Part shown: positions 7,322 through 16,272 of the stretch, one piece after another
Layout of the letters: each line of letters opens with the position of its first letter
How positions within the stretch are numbered: the stretch's first letter is position 1
Origin: Microbacterium ulmi
GTDB taxonomy: Bacteria > Actinomycetota > Actinomycetes > Actinomycetales > Microbacteriaceae
Reading direction: 5' to 3'
Length of the DNA stretch: 64,000 nucleotides
Assembly (NCBI RefSeq): GCF_011759705.1
Contig: NZ_JAAOZF010000002.1
Span: 372,001 to 436,000, forward strand
Position numbers and translations under genes: made by a program
Notes under the pieces: generated by a model
Databases searched by the model: none
The model's input: the letters and a program-made list of their open reading frames with translations, nothing else
What the model was told of the DNA's origin: nothing

Positions 7322-8800
7322 ATGTCGCTTCCCGACCTCGAGTTCACACCCGCACCCCTCCGAGAATCAGACGCGGACGCGCTCCTGCTGGCGCTCCCGC
7401 CCCTCGACAAGGAAGACTCGCCGTCGCTCGACGACTGGCCGGGGCTTCGCGACGCCCTCCTCGCGACGGGCTTCACGGGCGCGGCGTCGTCCTTCCAGCG
7501 CGTGTACGCGCCCGAGAGCGCCGAGAAGCCGCTCGCCGTCGCGGGCACGGGACCGGCGCCGGATGCCGCTGCCGTCCGAGATGCGATCGGCGCGGCGCTT
7601 CGCACGCTGACGGGGTTCGCGACGGTCTCGATCGCCGTTCCCGGCGCGGATGCGGCGCTGCTGCAGGCCGCGGCGGAGGGCGCGACCCTCGGCGGGTACC
7701 GCTTCGACGGGTACAAGTCCGAGACGCCCAAGGCGCGCGCGTCGCGCGTGATCGTGCACGGTTCGGACTCAGCCGACGCCGTCGACCTCAGGGGCGTCGA
7801 GGCTGCGGCATCCGCCGTCGCGCTCGTGAAGGATCTCGTCTCGATCCCTGCAGAGTGGCTCGGCCCCGCGGACTTCGCCGCGAAGGCGGTCGAGGCGCTC
7901 GAAGGACTTCCCGTCGAGGTCGAGGTCCTCGACGAGGAGGCGCTTCGTGCCGGCGGCTACGGCGGCATCCTCGGCGTCGGCCAGGGATCCGACCGGCCCC
8001 CTCGCCTCGTGCACCTCGACTACGCGCCCGAGGGCGCGGAGCGTCACATCGCGCTCGTCGGGAAGGGCATCACGTTCGACACGGGCGGGCTCTCGCTCAA
8101 GCCCGCGGCATCCATGGTGGGCATGAAGTACGACATGTGCGGCGCGGCGACGGCTCTCGCCGTGGTCCGCGCGATCGCGACGCTCGGGCTTCCCGTCCAC
8201 GTCTCCGGCTGGCTGTGCGTCGCCGACAACATGCCGTCCGGCCACGCGACGCGCCCTGGAGACGTCCTGCGCATGCTCGACGGGACGACTGTCGAGGTGC
8301 TCAACACGGATGCCGAGGGCCGGCTCGTCCTCGCCGACGGCCTCGTCGCGGCCAGCCGCGAGCACCCCGACCTCATCGTCGACGTCGCGACGCTCACGGG
8401 CGCCATCACGATCGCGCTCGGGACGCGTCACACAGGCGTCATGGGCGACGACGCGGCGGTCGCGGACTACCTCGCGGCCGCGGCATCCGTCGACGAGCTC
8501 GCGTGGCATCTGCCGCTTCCCGCGCACATGGTGGAGGAGCTCGACTCCCCCATCGCCGATTTGCAGAACGCGAAGATCGGAGACCCCAACGGCGGCTCCC
8601 TGTTCGCAGGGCTCTTCCTGCAGCACTTCGTCGGCCGCACCGCGGACGACGAGGACTCTCCGCGCATCCCGTGGGTGCACCTCGACATCGCCAACGTCGG
8701 CTGGAACAAGGGCGGGGCGTACGGCTTCACCGAGAAGGGCCCCACGGGCGCGACCGTGAGGTCGCTCATCCGCTTCGTCGGCGAGGCGGCTGCCCGGTGA
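7322..8800 (+). CDS. pepA: leucyl aminopeptidase, M17 family
   Basis: A 492-residue cytosolic aminopeptidase that removes N-terminal residues with two metal ions. The M17 catalytic half is evident: VGKGITFDTGGLSLKP (metal-binding Lys and Asp), KYDMCGAATALAVV, and the signature NTDAEGRLVLADGL. The N-terminal domain is divergent, as usual for the family. ATG at 7322 is supported by the -10 element placed just upstream. Its stop overlaps the GTG start of the dihydrolipoyl dehydrogenase (GTGA), so the two form an operon although the functions seem unrelated; this pairing is common in related genera as far as I recall. Confidence 0.95.
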   Translation: MSLPDLEFTPAPLRESDADALLLALPPLDKEDSPSLDDWPGLRDALLATGFTGAASSFQRVYAPESAEKPLAVAGTGPAPDAAAVRDAIGAALRTLTGFATVSIAVPGADAALLQAAAEGATLGGYRFDGYKSETPKARASRVIVHGSDSADAVDLRGVEAAASAVALVKDLVSIPAEWLGPADFAAKAVEALEGLPVEVEVLDEEALRAGGYGGILGVGQGSDRPPRLVHLDYAPEGAERHIALVGKGITFDTGGLSLKPAASMVGMKYDMCGAATALAVVRAIATLGLPVHVSGWLCVADNMPSGHATRPGDVLRMLDGTTVEVLNTDAEGRLVLADGLVAASREHPDLIVDVATLTGAITIALGTRHTGVMGDDAAVADYLAAAASVDELAWHLPLPAHMVEELDSPIADLQNAKIGDPNGGSLFAGLFLQHFVGRTADDEDSPRIPWVHLDIANVGWNKGGAYGFTEKGPTGATVRSLIRFVGEAAAR

Positions 8801-10170
8801 GCGAGCGGTCCTTCGACCTGGTCGTGCTCGGAGGCGGGAGCGGCGGCTATGCCGCGGCGCTGCGCGCGGCGGAGCTCGGCAAGTCTGTCGCGCTCATCGA
8901 GAAGGACAAGGTCGGGGGCACCTGCCTGCACCGCGGCTGCATCCCGACGAAGGCGCTCCTGCACGCCGCGGAGGTCGTCGAGACGACGAGGGATGCCGCG
9001 GACTTCGGCATCAGGGCGTCCTTCGAAGGCGTCGACCCCGATGGTGTCCGCAAGTACCGCGAGGGCATCGTCGCGAAGAAGTTCAAGGGTCTCGAGGGTC
9101 TCGTCAAGGCGCGCGGCATCACCGTCGTCGCGGGCACGGGCCGGCTCGAGGGGGGCCCGGCCGTGCGCGTCGGCGACGACCTGTACCGCGGGACGGATGT
9201 CGTGCTGGCGACAGGCTCGTACAGCCGGTCCCTTCCGGGTCTGGAGATCGGCGGACGGATCCTCACGAGCGAGCACGCGCTCGAGCTGCCCGAGATCCCC
9301 CGGCGCGTCGTGATCCTCGGCGGCGGCGTCATCGGCGTCGAGTTCGCGAGCGTCTGGCGGTCGTTCGGCGCGGACGTGACGATCGTCGAAGCGCTCGACC
9401 ACCTCGTGCCCAACGAGGACGTCGCGCTGAGCAAGGCGCTCGAACGCGCGTTCCGCCGGCGGGGCATCGCGTCCTCGCTCGGCGTGCGCTTCGCCTCTGC
9501 GACGCAGACAGCGGATGCCGTGACCGTGACTCTCGAGGACGGCAAGAGCTTCGAGGCGGACTACCTGCTCGTCGCCGTCGGCAGAGGCCCGACGACGGCC
9601 GGACTCGGATACGAGCAGGCCGGCGTCGTCCTCGACCGAGGGTTCGTCGTGACCGACGAACGGCTGCGCACGAGCGTTGCGCACGTGTGGGCGGTCGGCG
9701 ACGTCGTGCCCGGGCTTCAGCTGGCCCACCGCGGATTCCAGCAGGGCATCTTCGTCGCGGAGGAGATCGCGGGCCTGCAGCCCGTCGTCATCCCGGACGT
9801 GCAGATCCCCAAGGTGACGTACTCGAGCCCCGAGGTCGCCTCCGTCGGGCTCACGGAGGCCGCAGCCGTCGAGGCTCACGGAGCCGACGGCGTCGTCGCG
9901 TACGAGTACAACCTCGCCGGCAACGGCCGCAGCGAGATCCTCGGCACGAGCGGCATCGTCAAGGTCGTCCGGCTCAAGGACGGTCCGGTCCTCGGGGTGC
10001 ACCTCGTCGGCGACCGCGTCGGCGAGCTCATCACGGAGGGTCAGCTCGTCGTCGGCTGGGAGGCGCATCCCGAGGACATCGTCCCGTTCGTCCACGCGCA
10101 TCCGACCCAGAGCGAGGCTCTCGGCGAGGCGTTCCTCGCGCTCGCGGGCAAGCCGCTGCACGCACTCTGA
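8797..10170 (+). CDS. lpdA: dihydrolipoyl dehydrogenase (E3)
   Basis: A 457-residue FAD disulfide oxidoreductase that reoxidises dihydrolipoyl groups of E2 with NAD+. N-terminal FAD motif VVLGGGSGGYAAALRA, redox disulfide GGTCLHRGC (Cys43/Cys48), NAD-binding ILGGGVIGVEFASVW, FAD-binding WAVGDVV, and the C-terminal HAHPTQSE with the active-site His-Glu pair. GTG start at 8797 overlaps the pepA stop. The E2 gene follows after 64 nt with its own promoter. It should serve both pyruvate and 2-oxoglutarate dehydrogenase complexes. Confidence 0.97.
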   Translation: MSERSFDLVVLGGGSGGYAAALRAAELGKSVALIEKDKVGGTCLHRGCIPTKALLHAAEVVETTRDAADFGIRASFEGVDPDGVRKYREGIVAKKFKGLEGLVKARGITVVAGTGRLEGGPAVRVGDDLYRGTDVVLATGSYSRSLPGLEIGGRILTSEHALELPEIPRRVVILGGGVIGVEFASVWRSFGADVTIVEALDHLVPNEDVALSKALERAFRRRGIASSLGVRFASATQTADAVTVTLEDGKSFEADYLLVAVGRGPTTAGLGYEQAGVVLDRGFVVTDERLRTSVAHVWAVGDVVPGLQLAHRGFQQGIFVAEEIAGLQPVVIPDVQIPKVTYSSPEVASVGLTEAAAVEAHGADGVVAYEYNLAGNGRSEILGTSGIVKVVRLKDGPVLGVHLVGDRVGELITEGQLVVGWEAHPEDIVPFVHAHPTQSEALGEAFLALAGKPLHAL

Positions 10171-10189
10171 CCAACCCTGCCCGACGGCA

Positions 10190-10199
10190 TCACTAAGCT
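10190..10199 (+). promoter_or_regulatory. promoter box TCACTAAGCT upstream of the E2 gene
   Basis: TAAGCT (10194-10199) fits a -10 element 35 nt before the E2 start, leaving a short leader with an AAGGAG ribosome site. The identical 10-mer TCACTAAGCT occurs upstream of aceE at 30436-30445, so E1 and E2 may share a control element. Confidence 0.5.
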
Positions 10200-10234
10200 A
10201 GACAAGACATCGGCATCCTGAAGGAGACAAGCCC

Positions 10235-11983
10235 ATGAGCACTTCCGTGGTCCTTCCCGCGCTCGGCGAGAGCGTCACAGAGGGAACGGTCACCCGCTGG
10301 CTGAAGCAGGTCGGCGAAACCGTACAGGCCGACGAGGGGCTCGTGGAGATCTCGACGGACAAGGTCGACACCGAGATCCCCTCCCCCGTCAGCGGCGTCA
10401 TCGAAGAGATCCTGGTGCAGGAGGACGAGACGATCGAGGTCGGAGCCGTCCTCGCCAAGATCGGCGACGGCTCCGCCGCTCCCGCCGAGGCTCCCGCGCC
10501 CGCGGCCGAGACCCCCGAGGCCCCCGCAGCTCCCGCCGAGGCGGCTCCCGCCGTCGCTGCTGAGCCCGCCGCCCCCGCCGAGGCGCCCGCGGCGCCGGCC
10601 CCGGCCGCCGCGCCCGCCGCGTCGGGCGGAAAGGACGTCGCCCTCCCGGAGCTCGGCGAGAGCGTCACCGAGGGCACCGTCACCCGCTGGCTCAAGCAGA
10701 TCGGCGACCAGGTCGAGGTCGACGAGCCCCTCGTCGAGATCTCGACCGACAAGGTCGACACCGAGATCCCGTCGCCTGTCGCAGGCACGCTGCAGGAGAT
10801 CCTCGTGAAGGAGGACGAGACCGTGGCGGTTGGCGCCGTCCTGGCCCGCATCGGCGATGGCGCCCCCGCTCCCGCCGCGGCGCCTGCTGCTCCCGCGCCT
10901 GCTGCTCCCGCGCCTGCCGCTCCCGCGGCTGCGGCGCCCGTGGCCACCACGCCCGCCCCGGCGCCTGCTGCTCCCGCGCCTGCGGCCGCGACTCCCGCAC
11001 CCGCTGCTCCCGCCCCCGCGCCCGCCGTGACGGCCTCGGCTCCTGCCGCCGTCGCGGATGACGACAGCATCGCCTACGTCACCCCGCTCGTGCGCCGCCT
11101 CGCACAGCAGCAGAACGTCGACCTGTCGACCGTCACGGGCACGGGAGTCGGCGGACGCATCCGCAAGGAGGACGTCCTCAAGGCCGCCGAGGCCGCGAAG
11201 GCCGCGCCCGCGGCGGCGGCGCCCGCCGCGCCGGCCGCGCCCGCCCCCGCGGCCGTGGAGGTCTCGCCGCTGCGCGGCACCACCCAGCCGTTCTCGCGCC
11301 TGCGCAAGGTCCTTGCAGAGCGCGCTGTCGCCTCGATGCAGCAGACCGCGCAGCTGACGACGGTCGTGAAGGTCGACGTCACCGCAGTGGCGTCGTTCCG
11401 CACAGCCGTGCAGAAGGACTTCGTCGCCAAGACGGGCGGCAAGCTGTCGTTCCTGCCGTTCTTCGTGCTGGCCGCCGCCGAGGCGCTGCAGGCGTACCCG
11501 ATCGTCAACGCCACGGTCGACGGCACGAACATCGTGTACCCGGCGACCGAGAACATCTCGATCGCCGTCGACACGGAACGCGGTCTGCTCACGCCCGTCC
11601 TGAGGGATGCCGGGGGCAAGACGCTCGCGCAGATCTCGGCGGAGATCGCCGATCTGGCCGCGCGTACGCGCGACAACAAGCTGAAGCCGGACGAGCTCGC
11701 GGGCGGCACCTTCACGGTCACCAACACGGGATCGCGCGGCGCGCTGTTCGACACGCCCGTCGTCTTCCTCCCCCAGTCGGCGATCCTCGGCACGGGTGCC
11801 GTCGTCAAGGAGCCCGGCGTGGTCTCGGCGGGAGGCGTCGACGCGATCGGCATCCGCTCCTACGTGTACCTCGCACTGTCGTACGACCACCGCATCATCG
11901 ACGGTGCAGACGCGGCGCGGTTCCTGGGCGCGCTGAAGTCGCGCCTCGAGACGGCCGCCTTCGACGGAAACGTCGGCATCTGA
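10235..11983 (+). CDS. sucB: 2-oxo acid dehydrogenase E2, dihydrolipoamide acyltransferase with two lipoyl domains
   Basis: A 582-residue E2 core. Two near-identical lipoyl domains carry [14 protein letters not shown] with lipoylated Lys43 and Lys173, joined by long Ala/Pro linkers. The peripheral-subunit-binding domain ([19 protein letters not shown]) follows near residue 275, then the catalytic domain ending with [16 protein letters not shown] (active-site His-Asp-Gly). It transfers acyl groups from E1 to CoA. In several actinobacteria this one E2 serves both pyruvate and 2-oxoglutarate dehydrogenases, and the separate aceE at 30538 fits that; acetyl versus succinyl specificity cannot be read here, so the symbol could also be aceF. 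AAGGAG precedes the ATG. Confidence 0.93.
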   Translation: MSTSVVLPALGESVTEGTVTRWLKQVGETVQADEGLVEISTDKVDTEIPSPVSGVIEEILVQEDETIEVGAVLAKIGDGSAAPAEAPAPAAETPEAPAAPAEAAPAVAAEPAAPAEAPAAPAPAAAPAASGGKDVALPELGESVTEGTVTRWLKQIGDQVEVDEPLVEISTDKVDTEIPSPVAGTLQEILVKEDETVAVGAVLARIGDGAPAPAAAPAAPAPAAPAPAAPAAAAPVATTPAPAPAAPAPAAATPAPAAPAPAPAVTASAPAAVADDDSIAYVTPLVRRLAQQQNVDLSTVTGTGVGGRIRKEDVLKAAEAAKAAPAAAAPAAPAAPAPAAVEVSPLRGTTQPFSRLRKVLAERAVASMQQTAQLTTVVKVDVTAVASFRTAVQKDFVAKTGGKLSFLPFFVLAAAEALQAYPIVNATVDGTNIVYPATENISIAVDTERGLLTPVLRDAGGKTLAQISAEIADLAARTRDNKLKPDELAGGTFTVTNTGSRGALFDTPVVFLPQSAILGTGAVVKEPGVVSAGGVDAIGIRSYVYLALSYDHRIIDGADAARFLGALKSRLETAAFDGNVGI

Positions 11984-11989
11984 CCCTGA

Positions 11990-13285
11990 TCACGATGATG
12001 GCTGCTCCGCGACGTCGTGCACGTCGCGGAGCAGCCATCTCTCGTCCTCCCGGATGACGACGACGAGCTGAGCGGGCTGCGCGCCGTCGTTCGCCGCGAC
12101 ACGCAGCACGGCCGCACCGCCGAACTCGTCGACAAGAGTGATCGTCCGCGCAGTCGCGGCGAGATCGATCGCGCCGGGGGGAAGGGACGCACTGGGTTCG
12201 GCGAGCACGGAGCCGAGGCACGCGACGTCGTCGCGGCACGCGAGTCGCGCCTCGAGGAGCGCTGACGCGATCGACTCGAGGTCGCCGCCGACCTGCGGCT
12301 GAGGCGGGTCCTCGTCATCCGACGACGATGCTGAAGGGACGCGTTGTCCGGGCTCGAGAGTCGGTGATGCCGCGGATGTCGGCTCATCGGCTGCGGAGGG
12401 AAGGAGCGCGGCGCCGCCGACGATCGCGGCCACGAGGACGCCGGCCGCGACCCAGGGTCCTGCGCGCCGCTCGCGTGGGCGTCTGTGCAAGGCGCGCCAC
12501 ACCGCGGTCGTGGCGCGGGAGGCGAGATCCGCGAGATCGGAGTCGACGTGTCGGGCGAGGTGGTGGAACAGGCCTCCTCCCGGCGCCTCTTCGTCCAGGA
12601 TGGCGTCGCCGGTCTCGCGGTGCACCGACAGCGCTCGTGCCTGCCGCGGCGAGAACACGGTGAGTGCGAGAGGTTCGGGCGTCGCTGCGGCGAAGAGCCC
12701 CTCCTCGATCCGCTCTGCCTCGCGCGCGACCCGCGACGGCTCGGTCACGAGACCGGCCGCCGCCTCCAGCGCGGCACCGAGCCGCTCGGACGCCGCGGCG
12801 AGACGGCGCAGGAGGGCCTCGGTGCTCGCGGCGGCGCTCTGGCCGTGCGGAGCAGGTGCGAACACGGGACGGGCGTCGCTCGTCACCCACCAGGCGCCTG
12901 TCGCGTCGGCGCTCGCATACGTCGCGAGCTCTGCGAGGCCCCGCACGAGGCTGACCGCGACCGTCAGGCGCTCCCCGTCCGTGAGCGTCGCACCGCTCGC
13001 GTCGCGGCGGGCGACGACATCGTCGAGCCGTTCCACGCACAGAGGCAGGACGGCGAGGTGCCCGCGGCTCACTCGCAGGACGTCCAGGGGCGCCACGACG
13101 TGACCTCCGGGCGCGGCATCCCACCCCGGCCAGCCGTCCTCGAAGGCGTCGACGTCGACGAGTACGCGGCTCTCGCCCGACGGCATGACCGCGAGCAGTC
13201 CAGACCAGGGGTACTCGGTCGGCGGGCCTACCCGCCTGATGACGCGGAGGCCGCGCAGAAGCCGGTCGTCTGAGGCTGTCGTCAC
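11990..13285 (-). CDS. hypothetical single-pass membrane protein
   Basis: A 431-residue protein I do not recognise. Residues 1 to about 270 are soluble and kinase-pseudokinase-like in feel (LPLCVERLDDVVARRD, GERLTVAVSLVRGLAELA resemble an RIO/PASTA-kinase regulatory layout), but no catalytic motif is visible. One membrane segment, WVAAGVLVAAIVGGAALL, near residue 285 is followed by a Ser/Asp/Pro-rich spacer and a globular extracytoplasmic domain with two cysteines (ACRDDVACL). GTG at 13285 is the start that matches the N-terminal alignment of coding potential. Its last 43 nt form the terminator of the convergent E2 gene. Confidence 0.7.
   Translation of the reverse strand: MTTASDDRLLRGLRVIRRVGPPTEYPWSGLLAVMPSGESRVLVDVDAFEDGWPGWDAAPGGHVVAPLDVLRVSRGHLAVLPLCVERLDDVVARRDASGATLTDGERLTVAVSLVRGLAELATYASADATGAWWVTSDARPVFAPAPHGQSAAASTEALLRRLAAASERLGAALEAAAGLVTEPSRVAREAERIEEGLFAAATPEPLALTVFSPRQARALSVHRETGDAILDEEAPGGGLFHHLARHVDSDLADLASRATTAVWRALHRRPRERRAGPWVAAGVLVAAIVGGAALLPSAADEPTSAASPTLEPGQRVPSASSSDDEDPPQPQVGGDLESIASALLEARLACRDDVACLGSVLAEPSASLPPGAIDLAATARTITLVDEFGGAAVLRVAANDGAQPAQLVVVIREDERWLLRDVHDVAEQPSS
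11997..12039. terminator. 17-bp perfect inverted repeat, bidirectional terminator after the E2 gene
   Basis: GATGGCTGCTCCGCGAC (11997-12013) pairs perfectly with 12023-12039 across a 9-nt loop. It begins 14 nt after the E2 stop and lies within the last codons of the convergent gene ending at 11990. There is no clear U tract, which is usual for high-GC terminators. Confidence 0.7.
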
Positions 13286-13386
13286 CCGTCGAGCGTGTGC
13301 GAGCCTGCCGCTCCGGGCGGCCTGTGAACCCACGTCCGGGGACAGCGGGCGGGCATCCCGCGATGGGGAGGAGACGACGGGAAAGG

Positions 13387-13392
13387 TAGGCT
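13387..13392 (+). promoter_or_regulatory. -10 element (TAGGCT) of the DUF4191 gene, leaderless
   Basis: TAGGCT ends 7 nt before the ATG at 13400, predicting transcription from the start codon. Confidence 0.55.
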
Positions 13393-13399
13393 GGAGCAC

Positions 13400-14110
13400 A
13401 TGGCAGCCCGCAGCACCGCACCCGAGAAGCGTCCGCGATTCTTCTCCCAGCTCCGCACCCTGTACACCTTCACGCAGCAGGAGTTCCGGTGGCTGCCGCT
13501 GCTGCTCGGTGCGATCCTCCTCGCGGGAGTCGGCGTCGGCATCCTCGCGGGGTTCCTCATCCCGCCCTTCGCGATCTGGGCCGTCATCCTGTGGGCCGTC
13601 ACGGGTCTTCTCCTGGGCGTGCTCGCGTCGCTCATGGCCATGACGCGCATGTCCACGAAGGCGATGTACAAGAAGCTCGACGGGATGCCGGGGGCCGCAG
13701 GTCACGTCCTCTCGACGTCGCTCGGACGGAACTGGCAGGGCAGCGAGATGCCCGTCGGCGTGAACCCGAAGACGCAGGAGGCCGTCTACCGCGCCATCGG
13801 CCGCGGCGGCGTCGCGATCGTGGGCGAAGGAGCGCGCGGCCGCCTGACGCGGCTCGTCAACGAAGAACGCTCGAAGGTGCAGCGCGTCGCGTCGGGAGTC
13901 CCGGTCACCGTGTTCTACGTCGGCCACGGCGACGACGAAGTGCCGATCGCCAAGCTCGCGCCGGCCATCAAGGCGCTCCCGAAGAAGGTCGACCGCGCGA
14001 CCATGGCAGCGGTCATCAAGCGCATCGACTCGGTCTCGCAGGGCCTCGCGTCGCTCCCGATCCCGAAGGGCGTCGACCCCACGAAGGTCCGGGCACCGCG
14101 CCCCCGCTGA
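13400..14110 (+). CDS. DUF4191 domain membrane protein
   Basis: A 236-residue actinobacterial membrane protein. A basic N-terminal tail is followed by two membrane segments (LPLLLGAILLAGVGVGILAG and WAVILWAVTGLLLGVLASL, residues about 33-85) and then a cytosolic domain beginning MYKKLDGMPGAAGHVL with GRGGVAIVGEGARGRL. The function of DUF4191 is unknown. It stands beside an RDD protein and upstream of glnA, an arrangement common in actinobacteria. Confidence 0.88.
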   Translation: MAARSTAPEKRPRFFSQLRTLYTFTQQEFRWLPLLLGAILLAGVGVGILAGFLIPPFAIWAVILWAVTGLLLGVLASLMAMTRMSTKAMYKKLDGMPGAAGHVLSTSLGRNWQGSEMPVGVNPKTQEAVYRAIGRGGVAIVGEGARGRLTRLVNEERSKVQRVASGVPVTVFYVGHGDDEVPIAKLAPAIKALPKKVDRATMAAVIKRIDSVSQGLASLPIPKGVDPTKVRAPRPR

Positions 14111-14135
14111 GCTCCGCTCCCTTCGGATCTGCCGA

Positions 14136-14177
14136 CCTCACGACCGGACGAGCACGCCTCACGACCTGACGAGCACC
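14136..14177. repeat. 21-bp tandem duplication at the 3' end of the RDD gene
   Basis: CCTCACGACCGGACGAGCACG (14136-14156) is repeated with one internal change at 14157-14177. The second copy holds the last codons and stop of the RDD gene, so the duplication added a spare gene end downstream of it. Confidence 0.85.
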
Positions 14178-14590
14178 GTGCCCGCGGCCTGATCGTGAAG
14201 GCCGCGATGATCGGCGTTCCAGATGACCGCGGGGATGACCAGGAACAGCAGCAGAGTCCGCAGCGCGGGTCGCCAGACACCTGTCCAGCCGCCGCCGAGG
14301 CGGGTCACCCGCATCCCGAGGATGCGGTGACCGGGGCTGCCCCCGAGCGTCGGGATGAACAGCACCTGGATGGCGAAGAAGACGAGGTTCGACGCCAGCG
14401 GATTGGCGAAGCGCCCATCGGTCGTCGGGTCGACGACGGGGAAGAACGCATACGCGATCAGCGCCGACGACGCCAGATCGATCGCCAGTGCGCCGATGCG
14501 CCGGCCGACCTTGGCGATGCTCCCCGGGCCCGTCGCGGGAAGGCCGATCCGCTCTCCGGGATACGTGTTCTCAGGAAGCGGATCGGGCAC
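14159..14590 (-). CDS. RDD family membrane protein
   Basis: A 143-residue RDD protein. The family motif appears as [10 protein letters not shown] in the first membrane helix, followed by [26 protein letters not shown] and a last helix [17 protein letters not shown], ending [10 protein letters not shown]. Function is unknown; transport has been proposed for some members. GTG at 14590 sits 6 nt from a TAGGCT -10 element. Confidence 0.9.
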   Translation of the reverse strand: MPDPLPENTYPGERIGLPATGPGSIAKVGRRIGALAIDLASSALIAYAFFPVVDPTTDGRFANPLASNLVFFAIQVLFIPTLGGSPGHRILGMRVTRLGGGWTGVWRPALRTLLLFLVIPAVIWNADHRGLHDQAAGTVLVRS

Positions 14591-14596
14591 CGGACC

Positions 14597-14602
14597 AGCC
14601 TA
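14597..14602 (-). promoter_or_regulatory. -10 element (TAGGCT) of the RDD gene, leaderless
   Basis: TAGGCT on the minus strand ends 6 nt before the GTG at 14590. It lies next to the GlnR box of the divergent glnA gene. Confidence 0.5.
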
Positions 14603-14613
14603 TCGGCGGAGGC

Positions 14614-14651
14614 GTAACATCCCTGAAACATGCGGGATACTGCCGGGCAAT
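14614..14651 (+). promoter_or_regulatory. GlnR box upstream of glnA1
   Basis: GTAAC-n6-GAAAC-n6-GATAC-n6-GCAAT at 14614-14651 matches the actinobacterial GlnR consensus (gTnAC-n6-GaAAC repeated) in both 22-bp half sites, 76 nt before the glnA1 start. GlnR is the global nitrogen regulator and glnA is its classical activated target. TAACAT inside the box could double as a -10. Confidence 0.75.
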
Positions 14652-14726
14652 GCCCTCTCGATACGGTCGAGTCGACCCGCGCGTCGCGGGTCAGCAGTTC
14701 CCGATGCCCTACCTCCTGGAGTCTTC

Positions 14727-16151
14727 ATGTTCAAAGATTCATCCGAGGTGCTGAAGTTCATCAAGGACGAGGACGTGAAGTTCCTCGACATCCGTTTCAC
14801 GGACCTTCCTGGCGTGCAGCAGCACTTCAACATCCCGGCCAGCACCGTCGACGAAGAGTTCTTCACGGTCGGCCAGCTCTTCGACGGCTCCTCGATCCGC
14901 GGCTTCGCCAACATCCACGAGTCGGACATGCAGCTCATCCCGGATGTGTCGACGGCATACCTCGATCCGTTCCGCGAGGCGAAGACCCTCATCATGGTCT
15001 TCGACATCTACAACCCCCGCAACGGCGAGATCTACTCGAAGGACCCTCGCCAGGTCGCGAAGAAGGCCGAGAAGTACCTCGCGTCCACGGGCATCGCCGA
15101 CACGGCGTACTTCGCCCCCGAGGCGGAGTTCTACATCTTCGATGACGTCCGCTACGAGGTCAAGCAGAACTCCAGCTTCTACTCCGTCGACTCCGAGGAG
15201 GGCGCCTGGAACACGGGCCGCGTCGAAGAGGGTGGCAACCTGGGCAACAAGACCCCCTACAAGGGCGGCTACTTCCCCGTCTCGCCCGTCGACAAGCAGG
15301 CCGACCTGCGCGATGACATCAGCCTCAAGCTCATCGAGGGCGGTCTCATCCTCGAGCGCGCGCACCACGAGGTGGGCACGGGCGGTCAGGCCGAGATCAA
15401 CTACCGCTTCGACACGATGGTCCACGCGGCGGACGACATCCTGAAGTTCAAGTACATCGTCAAGAACACGGCCGAGCTGTGGGGCAAGACCGCCACGTTC
15501 ATGCCGAAGCCGCTCTTCGGCGACAACGGCTCGGGCATGCACACGCACCAGTCGCTGTGGAACGGCAGCACGCCGCTGTTCTACGACGAGAAGGGCTACG
15601 GCGGCCTGTCCGACATCGCCCGCTGGTACATCGGCGGCATCCTCGCGCACGCGCCCGCGGTCCTCGCGTTCACGAACCCGACGCTGAACAGCTATCACCG
15701 CCTGGTGAAGGGCTTCGAGGCTCCCGTCAACCTCGTCTACTCGGCCGGCAACCGCTCGGCGGCGATCCGCATCCCGATCACGGGCTCGAACCCCAAGGCG
15801 AAGCGCATCGAGTTCCGCGCGCCGGATGCCTCGGGCAACCCGTACCTCGCGTTCGCGGCGCAGCTCATGGCGGGCCTGGACGGCATCAAGAACCGCATCG
15901 AGCCGCACGAGCCGGTCGACAAGGACCTCTACGAGCTTCCCCCCGAGGAGGCCAAGGGCATCCCGCAGGTGCCGAACTCGCTGCAGGACTCGCTCGACGC
16001 GCTCGCGGCCGACCACGCGTTCCTGCTCGAGGGCGGCGTGTTCACGCAGGAGCTCATCGACACGTGGATCGAGTACAAGGTCGAGAACGAGATCAAGCCG
16101 CTCGCACAACGTCCGCACCCGTTCGAGTACGAGCTGTACTACGGCGTCTGA
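14727..16151 (+). CDS. glnA: type I glutamine synthetase GlnA1
   Basis: A 474-residue glutamine synthetase, the normal GSI length. Visible are [17 protein letters not shown], the metal and glutamate site [50 protein letters not shown], and the adenylylation loop [15 protein letters not shown] with Tyr402 as the probable GlnE target. It condenses ammonia and glutamate with ATP. The ATG at 14727 follows CTGGAG. A GlnR box lies upstream, a strong terminator downstream, and glnE and glnA2 lie a short way off on the other strand. Confidence 0.97.
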   Translation: MFKDSSEVLKFIKDEDVKFLDIRFTDLPGVQQHFNIPASTVDEEFFTVGQLFDGSSIRGFANIHESDMQLIPDVSTAYLDPFREAKTLIMVFDIYNPRNGEIYSKDPRQVAKKAEKYLASTGIADTAYFAPEAEFYIFDDVRYEVKQNSSFYSVDSEEGAWNTGRVEEGGNLGNKTPYKGGYFPVSPVDKQADLRDDISLKLIEGGLILERAHHEVGTGGQAEINYRFDTMVHAADDILKFKYIVKNTAELWGKTATFMPKPLFGDNGSGMHTHQSLWNGSTPLFYDEKGYGGLSDIARWYIGGILAHAPAVLAFTNPTLNSYHRLVKGFEAPVNLVYSAGNRSAAIRIPITGSNPKAKRIEFRAPDASGNPYLAFAAQLMAGLDGIKNRIEPHEPVDKDLYELPPEEAKGIPQVPNSLQDSLDALAADHAFLLEGGVFTQELIDTWIEYKVENEIKPLAQRPHPFEYELYYGV

Positions 16152-16168
16152 CCCGTTCCAGCACGACG

Positions 16169-16194
16169 AGGGACCCCGGCCGACCGGGGTCCCT
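16169..16194 (+). terminator. terminator of glnA1
   Basis: AGGGACCCCGG (16169-16179) and CCGGGGTCCCT (16184-16194) form a perfect 11-bp stem with a 4-nt loop, followed by CTTCTGTTTC, 17 nt after the glnA1 stop. Confidence 0.9.
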
Positions 16195-16260
16195 CTTCTG
16201 TTTCCTGCGCCCGTCGCGATCGACTCGACATCGACGGGTCGGCGGCGGACGGCGACATGA

Positions 16261-16266
16261 CAGGAT
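16261..16266 (+). promoter_or_regulatory. -10 element (CAGGAT) of the ParA-type gene, leaderless
   Basis: CAGGAT ends 6 nt before the GTG at 16273. CAGGAT in this exact position recurs before at least five genes of the window. Confidence 0.45.
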
Positions 16267-16272
16267 GAAGGC

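Noticed and set aside
10480..11250. Apparent tandem repeats rich in GCC/CCC
   Set aside because: These are the Ala/Pro linkers and duplicated lipoyl domains of the E2 protein, normal for the family.
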